Virus record (IMG/VR): IMGVR_UViG_3300038654_000146
Location: 1-21,740 of that record
Reading direction: 5' to 3' (one strand)
Length of the DNA stretch: 21,740 nucleotides
Origin: a virus
Shown here: in pieces, positions 1 to 8,450 of the stretch
Layout: each line of letters begins with the position of its first letter
Numbering within the stretch: the stretch's first letter is position 1
Notes under the pieces: model-generated
The model's database searches: none
Told to the model about the DNA's origin: nothing
What the model saw: the letters and a program-made list of their open reading frames with translations, nothing else
Translations under genes and position numbers: made by a program

Positions 1-1746
1 ATTCATATCTGTAACACTACTAACATCCCAATTTGAAGTGTCAGGATTTGCTGATGATGCACTACGAAACATAGCATACATAGTAGTAACACTACTTAAA
101 TTTGGTACATCTGTAGCAGTTGTTAACATATTTGAACAACCAAAAAATGATTCACTAAAACTACTCCAAACAACATCTCCCCACTGCTTTATGTCTGTAA
201 TTTTAAGTTTATCCCCTCTATTATTAAAATTAATTCTATTAAACCCATTAATTTCCTTAGCTTTAATTGCTAAATCATATACACCACTACTAGGTAAAGT
301 GATAGTTTGTTGACCACTTAAATCATTGAAAGTAGCTACTTGTGTACCATTTTGTTTTGCAACTACATCGTATTCACCTTGTGCACCAGTAAATTGGAAT
401 TGATTATTATTAGAAACTCCTGTATTAGCAGTATCAACTTCTATGATAAATGGTACACTTGTAACTCCACCGATAACTCCACCATCGGTTATAATCCAAT
501 TATATGTATTTGTTAGTATATCTCTTCCAGCTTGTCCTGATTCAAAGTACTGTGTACTTCCTGCACTAAATTCAACGTTTTGTTGTAATGTTAATAATGA
601 CCAATTCTCATAACAGGCTGTTAGGTTTTCGACTGATAAATTTGAATTTTCAAGCATAAAATCCATAGCAGTAACACTACTAACATCCCAATTTCTCATA
701 TCTGGATTTGCTGATGATGCATTATAAAACATACTATCCATATCAGTAACACTACTCACATCCCAATTTGTAGTGTCTGGATTTGCTAATGTTGCATTAA
801 AAAACATACTTTGCATATCAGTTACATTACTTACATCCCAATTTATTGTGTCTGGATTTGCTGATGATGCATTATAAAACATATACTGCATATTCGTAAC
901 ACTACTAACATTCCAATTTGTAGTGTCTGGGTTTGCTGATGATGCACCTTGAAACATACTACTCATATTAGTAACACTAGAAACATCCCAATTTGTTGTA
1001 TCTGGATTCGCCGATGATGCATTAGAAAACATAGCATACATATTCGTAACATTACTTACATTCCAATTTGTTGTATCTGGATTTGCTGATGTTGCATTAG
1101 AAAACATAAAATACATATTAGTAACACTACTAACATTCCAATTTGTTGTATCTGGATTTGCTGATGTTGCACCTTGAAACATATTACTCATATTGGTAAC
1201 ACTACTAACATCCCAATTTGAAGTATCTGGATTTGCTGATGATGCAATACCAAACATATAATCCATATTAGTAACACTACTTAAATTAGGTATATCAGTA
1301 GCAGTTGTTAACATATTTTCACAACCATAAAATGCCCTTTCAAAACTACTCCAAGCAATAGTTCCCCATTGTTTTATATCTGTAATTTTTAATTTATCAC
1401 CACTACTATTAAATTGTATTCTATTAAATCCATTTGTAGCTTTTGGTGTAATTTCTAAATTATAAACACCACTACTAGGTAAAGTGATAGTCTGTTCACC
1501 ACTTAAGTCGTTGAAGGTAACTACAACTATATCATTTTGTTTTGCAACTACATCATAGTCTCCTTCTGCACCAGTAAATTGGAATTGATTATTATTAGAA
1601 ACTCCTGTGTTAGCAGTATCAACTTCTATGATAAATGGTATAAAGGAATTATCAAAAACTACATTCTCACCTAAGTATAGTTTTTTAATTTCTACACCTC
1701 CTAAGTATGCTTTATTTATATTTTTATTACCTAATTTTATAGCCAT
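1..1746 (-). CDS. BspA-like (DUF285) repeat tail/adhesion protein, 3' end beyond window
   Basis: The minus strand is open from an ATG at 1746 to the window edge (582 codons, no stop), so the C-terminus lies outside. The N-terminus has the YLG..I.K.YLG pattern (residues 14-25) that I associate with tail-tip proteins of Bacteroidetes phages. A beta-rich stretch starting near residue 35 is followed by nine 25-residue DUF285/BspA-type repeats (about residues 148-378, core NWDVSSVTNM..MF..A) and a closing segment with the usual W.I.DGG ending. The whole module then restarts at about residue 432 (PFIIEVDTANTGVSNNNQF recurs) and leads into a second repeat array. BspA-like repeats are known from surface proteins that bind host or matrix ligands. 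The gene lies 15 nt downstream of the SHAEG fibre, in the same operon. A virion receptor-binding or accessory adhesion role is inferred. Confidence 0.85.
   Translation of the reverse strand, partial: MAIKLGNKNINKAYLGGVEIKKLYLGENVVFDNSFIPFIIEVDTANTGVSNNNQFQFTGAEGDYDVVAKQNDIVVVTFNDLSGEQTITLPSSGVYNLEITPKATNGFNRIQFNSSGDKLKITDIKQWGTIAWSSFERAFYGCENMLTTATDIPNLSSVTNMDYMFGIASSANPDTSNWDVSSVTNMSNMFQGATSANPDTTNWNVSSVTNMYFMFSNATSANPDTTNWNVSNVTNMYAMFSNASSANPDTTNWDVSSVTNMSSMFQGASSANPDTTNWNVSSVTNMQYMFYNASSANPDTINWDVSNVTDMQSMFFNATLANPDTTNWDVSSVTDMDSMFYNASSANPDMRNWDVSSVTAMDFMLENSNLSVENLTACYENWSLLTLQQNVEFSAGSTQYFESGQAGRDILTNTYNWIITDGGVIGGVTSVPFIIEVDTANTGVSNNNQFQFTGAQGEYDVVAKQNGTQVATFNDLSGQQTITLPSSGVYDLAIKAKEINGFNRINFNNRGDKLKITDIKQWGDVVWSSFSESFFGCSNMLTTATDVPNLSSVTTMYAMFRSASSANPDTSNWDVSSVTDMN
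666..1320 (-). repeat. Tandem 75-nt (25-residue) BspA/DUF285 coding repeats
   Basis: Nine in-frame repeats of 75 nt encode the motif SSVTNM..MF..ASSANPDT.NWDV. Equivalent bases, such as the end of the atccca block at 690 and 765, fall 75 nt apart. Units differ mainly at the two residues after VTNM/VTDM (DY, SN, YF, YA, SS, QY, QS, DS, DF). A second array of the same unit starts at about position 115 and runs to the left edge. Confidence 0.85.
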
Positions 1747-1761
1747 TTTTTAATTAATTTT

Positions 1762-3762
1762 TTAGTCTGTTATAATATAAAATGTAGTTGATATTGGTGT
1801 ACCTGCATCATATTCTGCTTGGGTTAATGATACTATATTTGCTACTTTATCACTTCCATTAGGTTCATTTATAGTCTTAGAGTCTATCTTTTGTGATAGT
1901 GTATTACCATTATTATCCACCACTACAGTTCCTTTTATAGTACCAACAACATCTAATTTAGTACTTGGACTAGTAGTACCTATACCTACATCTCCTAAAT
2001 CAGTTAATCTAAAACCTTCTAGGCTATTTGGGCCATAATTAAATCTTATTTTTCCATAAGAACCAAGAGTACTAGGTGTTAAAACCATATTTCCAGTCAG
2101 ACCATCATAAGGCAAAAAACTAGAGTTATTAGCACCTTCAAAGGCTTTACCACTATCAAGTTTTATGCTTTCGTCAGTATTAAATTGACCTGTTATGTTT
2201 AATCCACCTTCTATATTAACAGCAGAAGTACCATTTAATGTTCTTAAATTTATACCACCCGTTTGTGGATTATACATTTCAATAAAATTACTTCTAGAAA
2301 TTCCTCCAAATATTTTATCTCCTTTATTCTTAAAGTGTAAATTTCCAACTATTCCTACCTCACCATTAAAAACAGGTTGATTAAGAGATGACTTATCATT
2401 TAAAACACTCACTAAATCTGTTTGGTCTAGTAATGAACCTTGTATATCTCCCCAAGAAATACCTAATTCATCCACATATGCTAATCCCTTCCATTCAGTT
2501 CCGTTATGTATCGTTGGTCTGTTATTATCATCAGAATCGTAAATTAATAATCCTTCTTTACTTGAATTTGTTATACCACTTGTTGTGGTTCTATAAAACC
2601 TAACTGCCCCATTCTTATAAATAGTAAACGCATCATCTCTAGAATAGTTTGTGCCATTACCATAGTTAACTAATCTATCAGTATCGTCATTATTAGGTAT
2701 ATAATCGGTACCGTATATACCACCAGAATGTTCACCAAATGCCCTAGCAAAGTTATTATCACCCTCGGCATGGGAACCTCTACCACTAGCTATTGTATCA
2801 TTACCTTCAGCGTGTGAGTACGTACCAAGAGCTATTGTATCATTACCTTCAGCGTGTGAGTACACACCACTAGCCTCAGTATCATTACCTTCAGCATGAG
2901 AACTAACACCACTAGCTATCGTACCATCACCTTCGGCGTGAGATTGAGAACCACTAGCCTCAGTACCTAGCCCTTCAGCATGTGAAATAACACCACTAGC
3001 TTCAGTATCACTACCTTCAGCGTGAGAGAAATTACCACTAGCCCTTGTATAACTACCTTCAGCATGTGAAATAACACCACTAGCCCTTGTATAACTACCT
3101 TCAGCGTGTGAATATAACTCACTAGCTTCAGTATAATTACCTTCAGCGTGTGAAGCTACTGCACTAGCCTCAGTATCATTACCTTCAGCGTGTGAATATA
3201 ACCCACTAGCTATCGTACCATCACCTTCAGCGTGTGAAGCTACTTGACTAGCCTCAGTATCATTACCTTCAGCATGTGAAATAACACCACTAGCTTCAGT
3301 ATAACTACCTTCAGCGTGTGAGTACGCACCACTAGCTATTGTATCAGTACCTTCGGCGTGAGATTGAGAACCACTAGCTATTGTATCTTTACCACCAGCG
3401 TATGAATATAACCCACTAGCCGTTGTATTAAAACCTTCAGCAAATGAAAAGGCACCTGTTGCGCCCTTTGTTGTTGATGGGTCATCACTAAAGCTAAAAT
3501 CTTTTGCATTTTCACCAATACTACCATAGTTACCAGCAACCCTATCTTTTAAGATATAACCAATACCATTACCTTCATCTACAGCTGTTAATTGACCTAC
3601 ATCATTTAAAACTAAACTACTTAAATCTGTTGTAAATGCTGATACGGCATTACTCATATTATAATAAATGGTATTATTATCAAATGTAGTTCCACTTAGG
3701 TAACTATCACTCCCCAATGCAGGTTGAATTATAAATGTTTTATTAAATCTTGAATCATTCAT
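1762..3762 (-). CDS. Tail fibre with YadA-head-like SHAEG repeats
   Basis: This is a 666-residue protein. Residues about 55-100 form a module found three times in the window (DEGNG.GY.LKDR...NYGSIGENAKDFSFS). Residues 105-340 hold fifteen SHAEG repeats with a 14-residue period (xxSHAEGxxTxASG), as in YadA-type trimeric adhesin heads. A conserved connector follows (HSGGIYGTDY...DRLVNYGNG...RDDAFTIY.NGAVRFY) with NNRPTIHNGTEWKGLAYVDELG near 413-434. The C-terminal part has the fibre motif GIGTTSPSTKLDV and ends in LTQAEYDAGTPISTTFYIITD-like sequence seen at many phage fibre C-termini. No S74 chaperone domain is present, unlike the larger paralogue at 17915-21740. The ATG lies 2 nt after the upstream gene's stop, so the genes are co-transcribed. 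Trimeric host-contact fibre is inferred from the repeat family. Confidence 0.85.
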   Translation of the reverse strand: MNDSRFNKTFIIQPALGSDSYLSGTTFDNNTIYYNMSNAVSAFTTDLSSLVLNDVGQLTAVDEGNGIGYILKDRVAGNYGSIGENAKDFSFSDDPSTTKGATGAFSFAEGFNTTASGLYSYAGGKDTIASGSQSHAEGTDTIASGAYSHAEGSYTEASGVISHAEGNDTEASQVASHAEGDGTIASGLYSHAEGNDTEASAVASHAEGNYTEASELYSHAEGSYTRASGVISHAEGSYTRASGNFSHAEGSDTEASGVISHAEGLGTEASGSQSHAEGDGTIASGVSSHAEGNDTEASGVYSHAEGNDTIALGTYSHAEGNDTIASGRGSHAEGDNNFARAFGEHSGGIYGTDYIPNNDDTDRLVNYGNGTNYSRDDAFTIYKNGAVRFYRTTTSGITNSSKEGLLIYDSDDNNRPTIHNGTEWKGLAYVDELGISWGDIQGSLLDQTDLVSVLNDKSSLNQPVFNGEVGIVGNLHFKNKGDKIFGGISRSNFIEMYNPQTGGINLRTLNGTSAVNIEGGLNITGQFNTDESIKLDSGKAFEGANNSSFLPYDGLTGNMVLTPSTLGSYGKIRFNYGPNSLEGFRLTDLGDVGIGTTSPSTKLDVVGTIKGTVVVDNNGNTLSQKIDSKTINEPNGSDKVANIVSLTQAEYDAGTPISTTFYIITD
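2743..3450 (-). repeat. 42-nt SHAEG repeat array in the first fibre gene
   Basis: Fifteen copies of a 14-codon unit with core SHAEG are preceded by degenerate SFAEG and SYAGG units. The variable positions recur in a few combinations (NDTEAS, NDTIAS, SYTEAS, SYTRAS, DGTIAS), which indicates recent expansion or shuffling of units. Confidence 0.85.
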
Positions 3763-3764
3763 AG

Positions 3765-4823
3765 TTACGTTAATTTTCCATTAATTACGAGTGCTGAACT
3801 TGATGATGAATCATCAGTCGTTATTGTCACGTCAATCTTATCGTTAATACCTACATTAATAGGATTAGTTATCTCCAAACCACTAAACACTTCAGTATTA
3901 TTAACTTCTATTATTACACTAGTCACGTTGGTTAAATTTCGTAAACTAATTAATTGAGAATTGAAATCAGAGTTAAAATCAAATGTTAGTGAACTATTGG
4001 GTTTAAAAGTTATATCATATAAAAATGTGTTTTGAGTTACTTGTTTAACCTTAAATCCACTTTTAGTTTTACCTTTTAAAACTTCTTTGAATTTGATGTT
4101 AGCTCTATTAATAGTAGGTATTAATTCGAAATCATCTTCATCTAAAATGTAACCTAATATCTTCATCTCAAAACTTTGTACATAAAACCTTCTTTTATCA
4201 AAATCACTTTTTTGACTCTCATCCCCTATAGTCTCTAAATGTATTGGCATTGGGTGTCCGTTAACTTTGATGTAAAATTGTCTAGAGTTAAAAGTTTTCT
4301 GTATTTTTTTATGAAATTTATTTAAATCTTTCATTCTATTACAAAACAACCTAACCTCATAATTTATATCGATTGAAGTTGGTTGAGGTATTTTATACGT
4401 ATCAATACCCTTTCTTCCATCTACATTAGTAGGAACCTTCAAATAAGTATATAAATTACGACCTGGTATATTCCAATTACCAGCTTGATTCGTACCCACT
4501 TGTAAATTAGGTTCTCTAACTATTGTAATAAAAGGCATTTTAACATTTTTATATTTATCAGAAAAACTCCAAGTCTTACTAAATTCAGCCCATTTTTGTA
4601 TTGTTAGGAATAAAACAGGTACTTCCTCACCATCAACTTGTAATGATATTTCATCATCAACAAATTCAATAAAAGTTCTATCAATATCCTCAGTCTCTAC
4701 ACCCTTAGGTAGGTACATGCCTTTATAATCAATATCATCTAAATACTCTTGCCTCCTCTCAGGTCCAGTACTTTGTTTAATAATATTAACATTTTTTCTA
4801 AATCCTTTTGGTAAACCTGACAT
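3765..4823 (-). CDS. Probable T4 gp15-like tail completion/sheath-stabiliser protein
   Basis: This 352-residue protein lies between a probable neck protein and a tail fibre. Its layout resembles the gp15 family, which caps the tail tube and stabilises the sheath in contractile-tailed phages. It has a basic N-terminus, a KWAEFSKTW segment near 77-85, MPFITIVREPN near 96-106, then IPQPTSIDINYEVRLF (145-160), a helical stretch, a strand-rich HPMPIHLE segment (190-197), and RRFYVQSFEMKILGYIL (211-227). Residues about 250-352 form an extra beta-rich C-terminal domain ending in a serine run. Residue-level homology is judged by eye only; the 14-15 gene order of T4 gives independent support. The ATG overlaps the stop of a 13-codon upstream ORF as TAATG. 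A generic structural protein is the alternative. Confidence 0.5.
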   Translation of the reverse strand: MSGLPKGFRKNVNIIKQSTGPERRQEYLDDIDYKGMYLPKGVETEDIDRTFIEFVDDEISLQVDGEEVPVLFLTIQKWAEFSKTWSFSDKYKNVKMPFITIVREPNLQVGTNQAGNWNIPGRNLYTYLKVPTNVDGRKGIDTYKIPQPTSIDINYEVRLFCNRMKDLNKFHKKIQKTFNSRQFYIKVNGHPMPIHLETIGDESQKSDFDKRRFYVQSFEMKILGYILDEDDFELIPTINRANIKFKEVLKGKTKSGFKVKQVTQNTFLYDITFKPNSSLTFDFNSDFNSQLISLRNLTNVTSVIIEVNNTEVFSGLEITNPINVGINDKIDVTITTDDSSSSSALVINGKLT

Positions 4824-4864
4824 TATGTTATTTTATTAAATTTAGTTAAATTATCTTTAGTCAT
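4823..4864 (-). CDS. Possible 13-codon leader ORF before the gp15-like gene
   Basis: In the 54-nt gap between the neck-protein stop and the gp15-like start, an ATG at 4864 opens a 13-residue ORF (MTKDNLTKFNKIT). Its TAA overlaps the next gene's ATG as TAATG. The arrangement would permit termination-reinitiation coupling. It is very short and could be chance in AT-rich DNA. Confidence 0.2.
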   Translation of the reverse strand: MTKDNLTKFNKIT

Positions 4865-4877
4865 AATTTTATAATAT

Positions 4878-5399
4878 TTATCTTCCGTTAAATTCATCTT
4901 CATTGGCTATAGTACACTCAATCATTCTATAAGCGCTTTTATAACCCATTATTGTGTGTTTATTGTCGTAGTTCTTTTCACCAGCGTTAGTTACACTAAA
5001 ATAAATCATGTCAGTTTCATTAATTGGATAACCTACATAATCACCTACAGTAACGTCAACACCTAATTCGTTCAAATGCTCTACATAAACAATAAAACTT
5101 AAATTACCATCTTCTTGATACCTAAAGTTTGACTCATTATAAGTTAAATTCTTAGCTTCATTAATTGTAGGAGTGACGTATAACTCAACAGGTGGGTGGT
5201 AATTCAATTCATTAGCGTTAGCTTCATTATATATGTCATCAGATTGTGTCGTCTCTCTATCAACCCTATACAAAATAACTGTGAAGTTACCATCACCTTC
5301 CATAGATTCTCTACCCATTTCAATTTCTAAATCAAAATCTTCACCTGAAAAAAACTTGTTTATTCTCTTAATTGGTATTTTTCTTTTTCCGTTACTCAT
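4878..5399 (-). CDS. Probable neck/head-completion protein (gp14-like), tentative
   Basis: This is a 173-residue soluble protein without a signal peptide or membrane segment, and the first gene of the left minus-strand operon. Visible features are a very basic N-terminus, a DDIYNEANANEL stretch near 53-64, PPVELYVTP near 69-77, GDYVGYPINETDMIYFSV near 119-136 and a final GYKSAYRMIECTIANEDEF segment. The order of a D.IYNEA-type loop, a GD.V.YP.....YF.V hairpin and a C-terminal Y...CT strand recalls neck proteins of T4-like marine phages. The next gene resembles gp15, giving the T4 14-15 order. The assignment is inferred from pattern and synteny. I can securely say only that it is a conserved-looking phage structural protein. 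Confidence 0.4.
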   Translation of the reverse strand: MSNGKRKIPIKRINKFFSGEDFDLEIEMGRESMEGDGNFTVILYRVDRETTQSDDIYNEANANELNYHPPVELYVTPTINEAKNLTYNESNFRYQEDGNLSFIVYVEHLNELGVDVTVGDYVGYPINETDMIYFSVTNAGEKNYDNKHTIMGYKSAYRMIECTIANEDEFNGR

Positions 5400-5519
5400 G
5401 GTTAATCTATTAGCTTTAAAGATAAATATTTAACTATTAGTAAATCTGACGATATACTTTACTTTTTATTAAAAATAACTATATTAAGTAATGTAATATA
5501 TTGTTAAACACTTAAAAAA
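5400..5519. promoter_or_regulatory. Divergent intergenic region between structural operon and helicase
   Basis: This 120-nt AT-rich gap separates the minus-strand neck gene (ATG at 5399) from the plus-strand helicase (TTG at 5520). It must carry promoters for both directions if each side is transcribed from here. I see no convincing TTTG/TAnnTTTG pair or T4-late TATAAATA box. An imperfect palindrome GATAAATATTTAAC lies near 5421-5434. Confidence 0.3.
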
Positions 5520-8450
5520 TTGATAGATATAAATGATTTAAAGGGTAGGGGTGCAGTAACTTTATTGCAAACATACGAAGGTATTAACCCTTATATAAAG
5601 GAGTTAAAATCTAAGTTACTCAAAACAGGTAAAATAAGTTTAACTGAAGGGCAATCTCAGTACATAACTGATTTTCACGATACTCCACCTCAAGTTTTAA
5701 ACAAGGTGGTTGAAATAAACCCATTATTGGGTAACTCTTTAAAGGAAAAAGAAAATCTATCTTTTCTTCCAGAAAGAATTCTAATTCAAGCCATGTTAGC
5801 TGACCAAGAAAAAACTTATCACGTATACGGTAAGCTTAAGAGGAATCAGAAACACGCTAAAATGTATTTCTTACCAAAAACTATGGTATTGGATGACCCT
5901 TATTTTACTGAGTGTGATTTAGATATTGACTGGGAGAGGTACGAAAAAATGGACGCTGACTGTAGGTTACCTTATGAGCACCAAAAAACTGGAATTGAAT
6001 TTTTATCATGCAGAGATGGTGCTATTTTAGCTGACGATATGGGTTTGGGTAAAGCGGTGATTATCAATGAGTTAGTTTACACACCAACTGGAAAGGTTAA
6101 AATTGGCGATTTAAAAGTGGGTGATTATGTAATTGGTTCTGATGGTAAAAAAACAAAAGTTCTTGAAGTTCACCCACAACCTAAAAAAGACTTATTTAAA
6201 ATAACATTTAATGATGGATATTCTACTATTTGTTGTAAAGAACATATGTGGACTGTTACAGCAAATAATGGTAGTGTGAATAATAAAAATAGGTCAATTA
6301 GATACACTAATTTAACAATCGAACAAATGTTGGATAAAGAATTAGAGTTAGAACAAAGGGGTTTTGGATGGAATGAGAAAAGACCTTATAAGTTTAAAAC
6401 ATATTACAAACAACCTAATGGACAAAACAAATGGCAAATTCCAATTGTTAAACCAATTGAATTTGAAAATGAATATAAATTACCTATTGAACCTTATTTA
6501 TTAGGTGTTACTTTGGGTAATGGACATATCAAAAAAACGGGTGTTATTAGTATTGGCTTACATAAAGCTGATTTTGATGAAATATTTAAAAATCAATGTG
6601 TTAATGAAAGTTCAGGTGGTTTTAATATAAGATTAAATTATTTAAATAATTTAAAAGAAGAAGTATGTGCACTTAAATTAAATGGTACTTTATCTCACAC
6701 CAAATTCATTCCAGAAATATATAAATATTCTTCAATTGAAGATAGATTAGCTATCCTTCAAGGTCTTATGGACACTGATGGTCATTGTATGAAATCAAAA
6801 AGCGGCAATTTTACTGGAACTGAATATTGTAGTGTATCTGAACAATTAGCTGATGATGTGGCTGAAATTGTACATAGTTTGGGTGGTATTGTAAGAAAGA
6901 AGAGTAAAATAGGTTCTTATAAAAATTCAGATGATGAAAAAGCTTATCGTTTAAATATTAAATTACCAGAAGGGATGAATCCATTTAGGTTAAAGAGAAA
7001 AGCTAATGAATATAACACACCTGAAAAATATAAGGTTGGTAGATACATTAAAAATATAGAATCTATTGGTGAAGGTGATAGTGTGTGTATTAAGGTTGAT
7101 GCTGAAGACTCATTATTTGTTATTAATCATGGTATTGTTACACATAATACATATCAATCAATTATATCCTCTTTAGAAGTTGGAGCTAAAAAAGTGTTAA
7201 TCGTATGTCCAGCTAGTGTTAAGATATCTTGGCAAAGGGAAGTTGAAAGCTTCGGTAAGAAAGCGATTATAGTTAGTGGTAGTAACTGGCCAGACGTTGG
7301 TCAATATACAATTATAAATTATGACATTCTAAAGAATTTTCATTCAACAGGTTCTCGTAAGAAAAATGAACCTTACTATGAGGATATCATGAAAGAAAAT
7401 TATGATTTAGTTATCATGGATGAAGCTCATAAAATTAAAAACCCTAAAGCTCAAAGAACTAAAATAATGAACGACATTATAGAGCGTGGTAATATAGAAA
7501 AAGTTTGGTTATTAACAGGTACACCAATTGCCAATAAACCAATGGATTTTTTCAACCTATTAAAATTAATAAAATCACCATTAGGTGCTAACTGGAAGTT
7601 TTTTGCCACAAGATATTGTGATGCCAAGCGTTTCTATAAAAAACTTAAAAACGGTAGAACTAAACAAATATGGATTACTGATGGAGCGTCAAATTTAGCT
7701 GAATTAGGTATTAGAACTAAAAACAGTTTGTTAAGAAGATTAAAATCTGAAGCATTAGATATGCCAGATAAAACCATAACTACAATGTACCATGATTTAT
7801 CTAAACGTGGTTGGTCAGAATACGAAAACTTGTGGGAAGAGTACTTAGAAAAAAGAGCTGAAGAAGGTAAACGTAAAACAAGTTCAGTACATAAGGACTT
7901 AGTTGAATTAGGTCTATTGAGAAAATTCATTGCGATGGAAACAATACCTAAATCAATTGAGTTAGCTGAGGAAGCTATTGAACAAGACCAGAAAGTTATT
8001 ATATTTACAACATTTACTGAAGAACTAGAGGAGTTATCTGAACACTTCGGTAATAAGTGTGTTATACATAATGGTAGAATGAGCAGTAAAGCTAAGCAAG
8101 AATCAATTGATAAATTCCAAAATAACAAGAAAACAAAAGTTTTCATTGGTAACATAACATCAGCTGGTGTCGGTATTACCTTAACTGAGGCCACGGTTGT
8201 AATATTCAACTCTTTTAGTTGGGTACCAGGTGATAATGAACAAGCAGAAGATAGAAGTTATAGAATTGGTCAAAAAAACAATGTATCGGTATATTACCAG
8301 TTATTTAGAGGTACTATTTCTTTAATGATGTGGTATTCTGTTATGAGTAAACAAAAAAATATTGATGAGATACTAACTAAAGGTGATAAACACAGTGAAA
8401 GGATGGCAAATCTTTTGGGTGAGTTAAAAGAAAATGACTTAAAACTATGA
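5520..8450 (+). CDS. SNF2-family (SMARCAL1-like) helicase interrupted by an intein
   Basis: The 976-residue precursor becomes 611 residues after loss of a 365-residue intein (residues 179-543). Extein landmarks are a Q-like motif LPYEHQKTGIEFL before the Walker A motif, which is split as DDMGLGK | T, then VLIVCPASV, the DEAH box D634-E-A-H637, LLTGTPIAN, KVIIFTTFTEE, SAGVGITLTEA (motif V) and Q908AEDRSYRIGQ918 (motif VI). These define an SF2/SNF2 ATPase, and the compact form resembles SMARCAL1-type DNA-annealing translocases, implying fork remodelling or recombination. The start is TTG at 5520: an in-frame stop lies at 5505-5507 and no ATG codon occurs before residue 91. The stop overlaps the glutaredoxin start as ATGA. 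ATPase activity should require splicing because the intein splits the P-loop. Confidence 0.9.
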   Translation: MIDINDLKGRGAVTLLQTYEGINPYIKELKSKLLKTGKISLTEGQSQYITDFHDTPPQVLNKVVEINPLLGNSLKEKENLSFLPERILIQAMLADQEKTYHVYGKLKRNQKHAKMYFLPKTMVLDDPYFTECDLDIDWERYEKMDADCRLPYEHQKTGIEFLSCRDGAILADDMGLGKAVIINELVYTPTGKVKIGDLKVGDYVIGSDGKKTKVLEVHPQPKKDLFKITFNDGYSTICCKEHMWTVTANNGSVNNKNRSIRYTNLTIEQMLDKELELEQRGFGWNEKRPYKFKTYYKQPNGQNKWQIPIVKPIEFENEYKLPIEPYLLGVTLGNGHIKKTGVISIGLHKADFDEIFKNQCVNESSGGFNIRLNYLNNLKEEVCALKLNGTLSHTKFIPEIYKYSSIEDRLAILQGLMDTDGHCMKSKSGNFTGTEYCSVSEQLADDVAEIVHSLGGIVRKKSKIGSYKNSDDEKAYRLNIKLPEGMNPFRLKRKANEYNTPEKYKVGRYIKNIESIGEGDSVCIKVDAEDSLFVINHGIVTHNTYQSIISSLEVGAKKVLIVCPASVKISWQREVESFGKKAIIVSGSNWPDVGQYTIINYDILKNFHSTGSRKKNEPYYEDIMKENYDLVIMDEAHKIKNPKAQRTKIMNDIIERGNIEKVWLLTGTPIANKPMDFFNLLKLIKSPLGANWKFFATRYCDAKRFYKKLKNGRTKQIWITDGASNLAELGIRTKNSLLRRLKSEALDMPDKTITTMYHDLSKRGWSEYENLWEEYLEKRAEEGKRKTSSVHKDLVELGLLRKFIAMETIPKSIELAEEAIEQDQKVIIFTTFTEELEELSEHFGNKCVIHNGRMSSKAKQESIDKFQNNKKTKVFIGNITSAGVGITLTEATVVIFNSFSWVPGDNEQAEDRSYRIGQKNNVSVYYQLFRGTISLMMWYSVMSKQKNIDEILTKGDKHSERMANLLGELKENDLKL
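6054..7148 (+). other. Intein in helicase Walker A (Ala1...His-Asn/Thr+1) with LAGLIDADG endonuclease
   Basis: A 365-residue insertion sits exactly between GLGK and T of the P-loop. Its first residue is Ala (GCG at 6054), not Cys or Ser. The N-terminal splicing domain shows VKIGDLKVGDYVIGSDG (block A) and ICCKEHMWTV (block B, with the His). The C-terminus is DSLFVINHGIVTHN followed by extein Thr. Ala1 is the signature of inteins that skip the first acyl shift and let the +1 residue attack directly. Two LAGLIDADG-type motifs are present: LLGVTLGNGH, in which the catalytic Asp position is Asn (N334, AAT at 6519-6521), and GLMDTDGH with Asp intact (D420). Splicing looks possible; nuclease function is doubtful. 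Confidence 0.9.

Noticed and set aside
666-1320. 75-nt periodic repeats, CRISPR- or satellite-like
   Set aside because: They are in-frame BspA/DUF285 coding repeats with protein-level constraint.
2743-3450. Regularly spaced 42-nt repeats, CRISPR-like at first sight
   Set aside because: The units are contiguous, in frame and encode SHAEG repeats; there are no unique spacers and no cas genes.
6054-7148. Group I or II intron in the helicase gene
   Set aside because: The reading frame runs straight through with splicing-domain blocks and a His-Asn end, so it is an intein.
7634-8209. Minus-strand 191-codon ORF inside the helicase gene
   Set aside because: It is a low-complexity Ser/Leu-rich shadow of the conserved SNF2 coding sequence.
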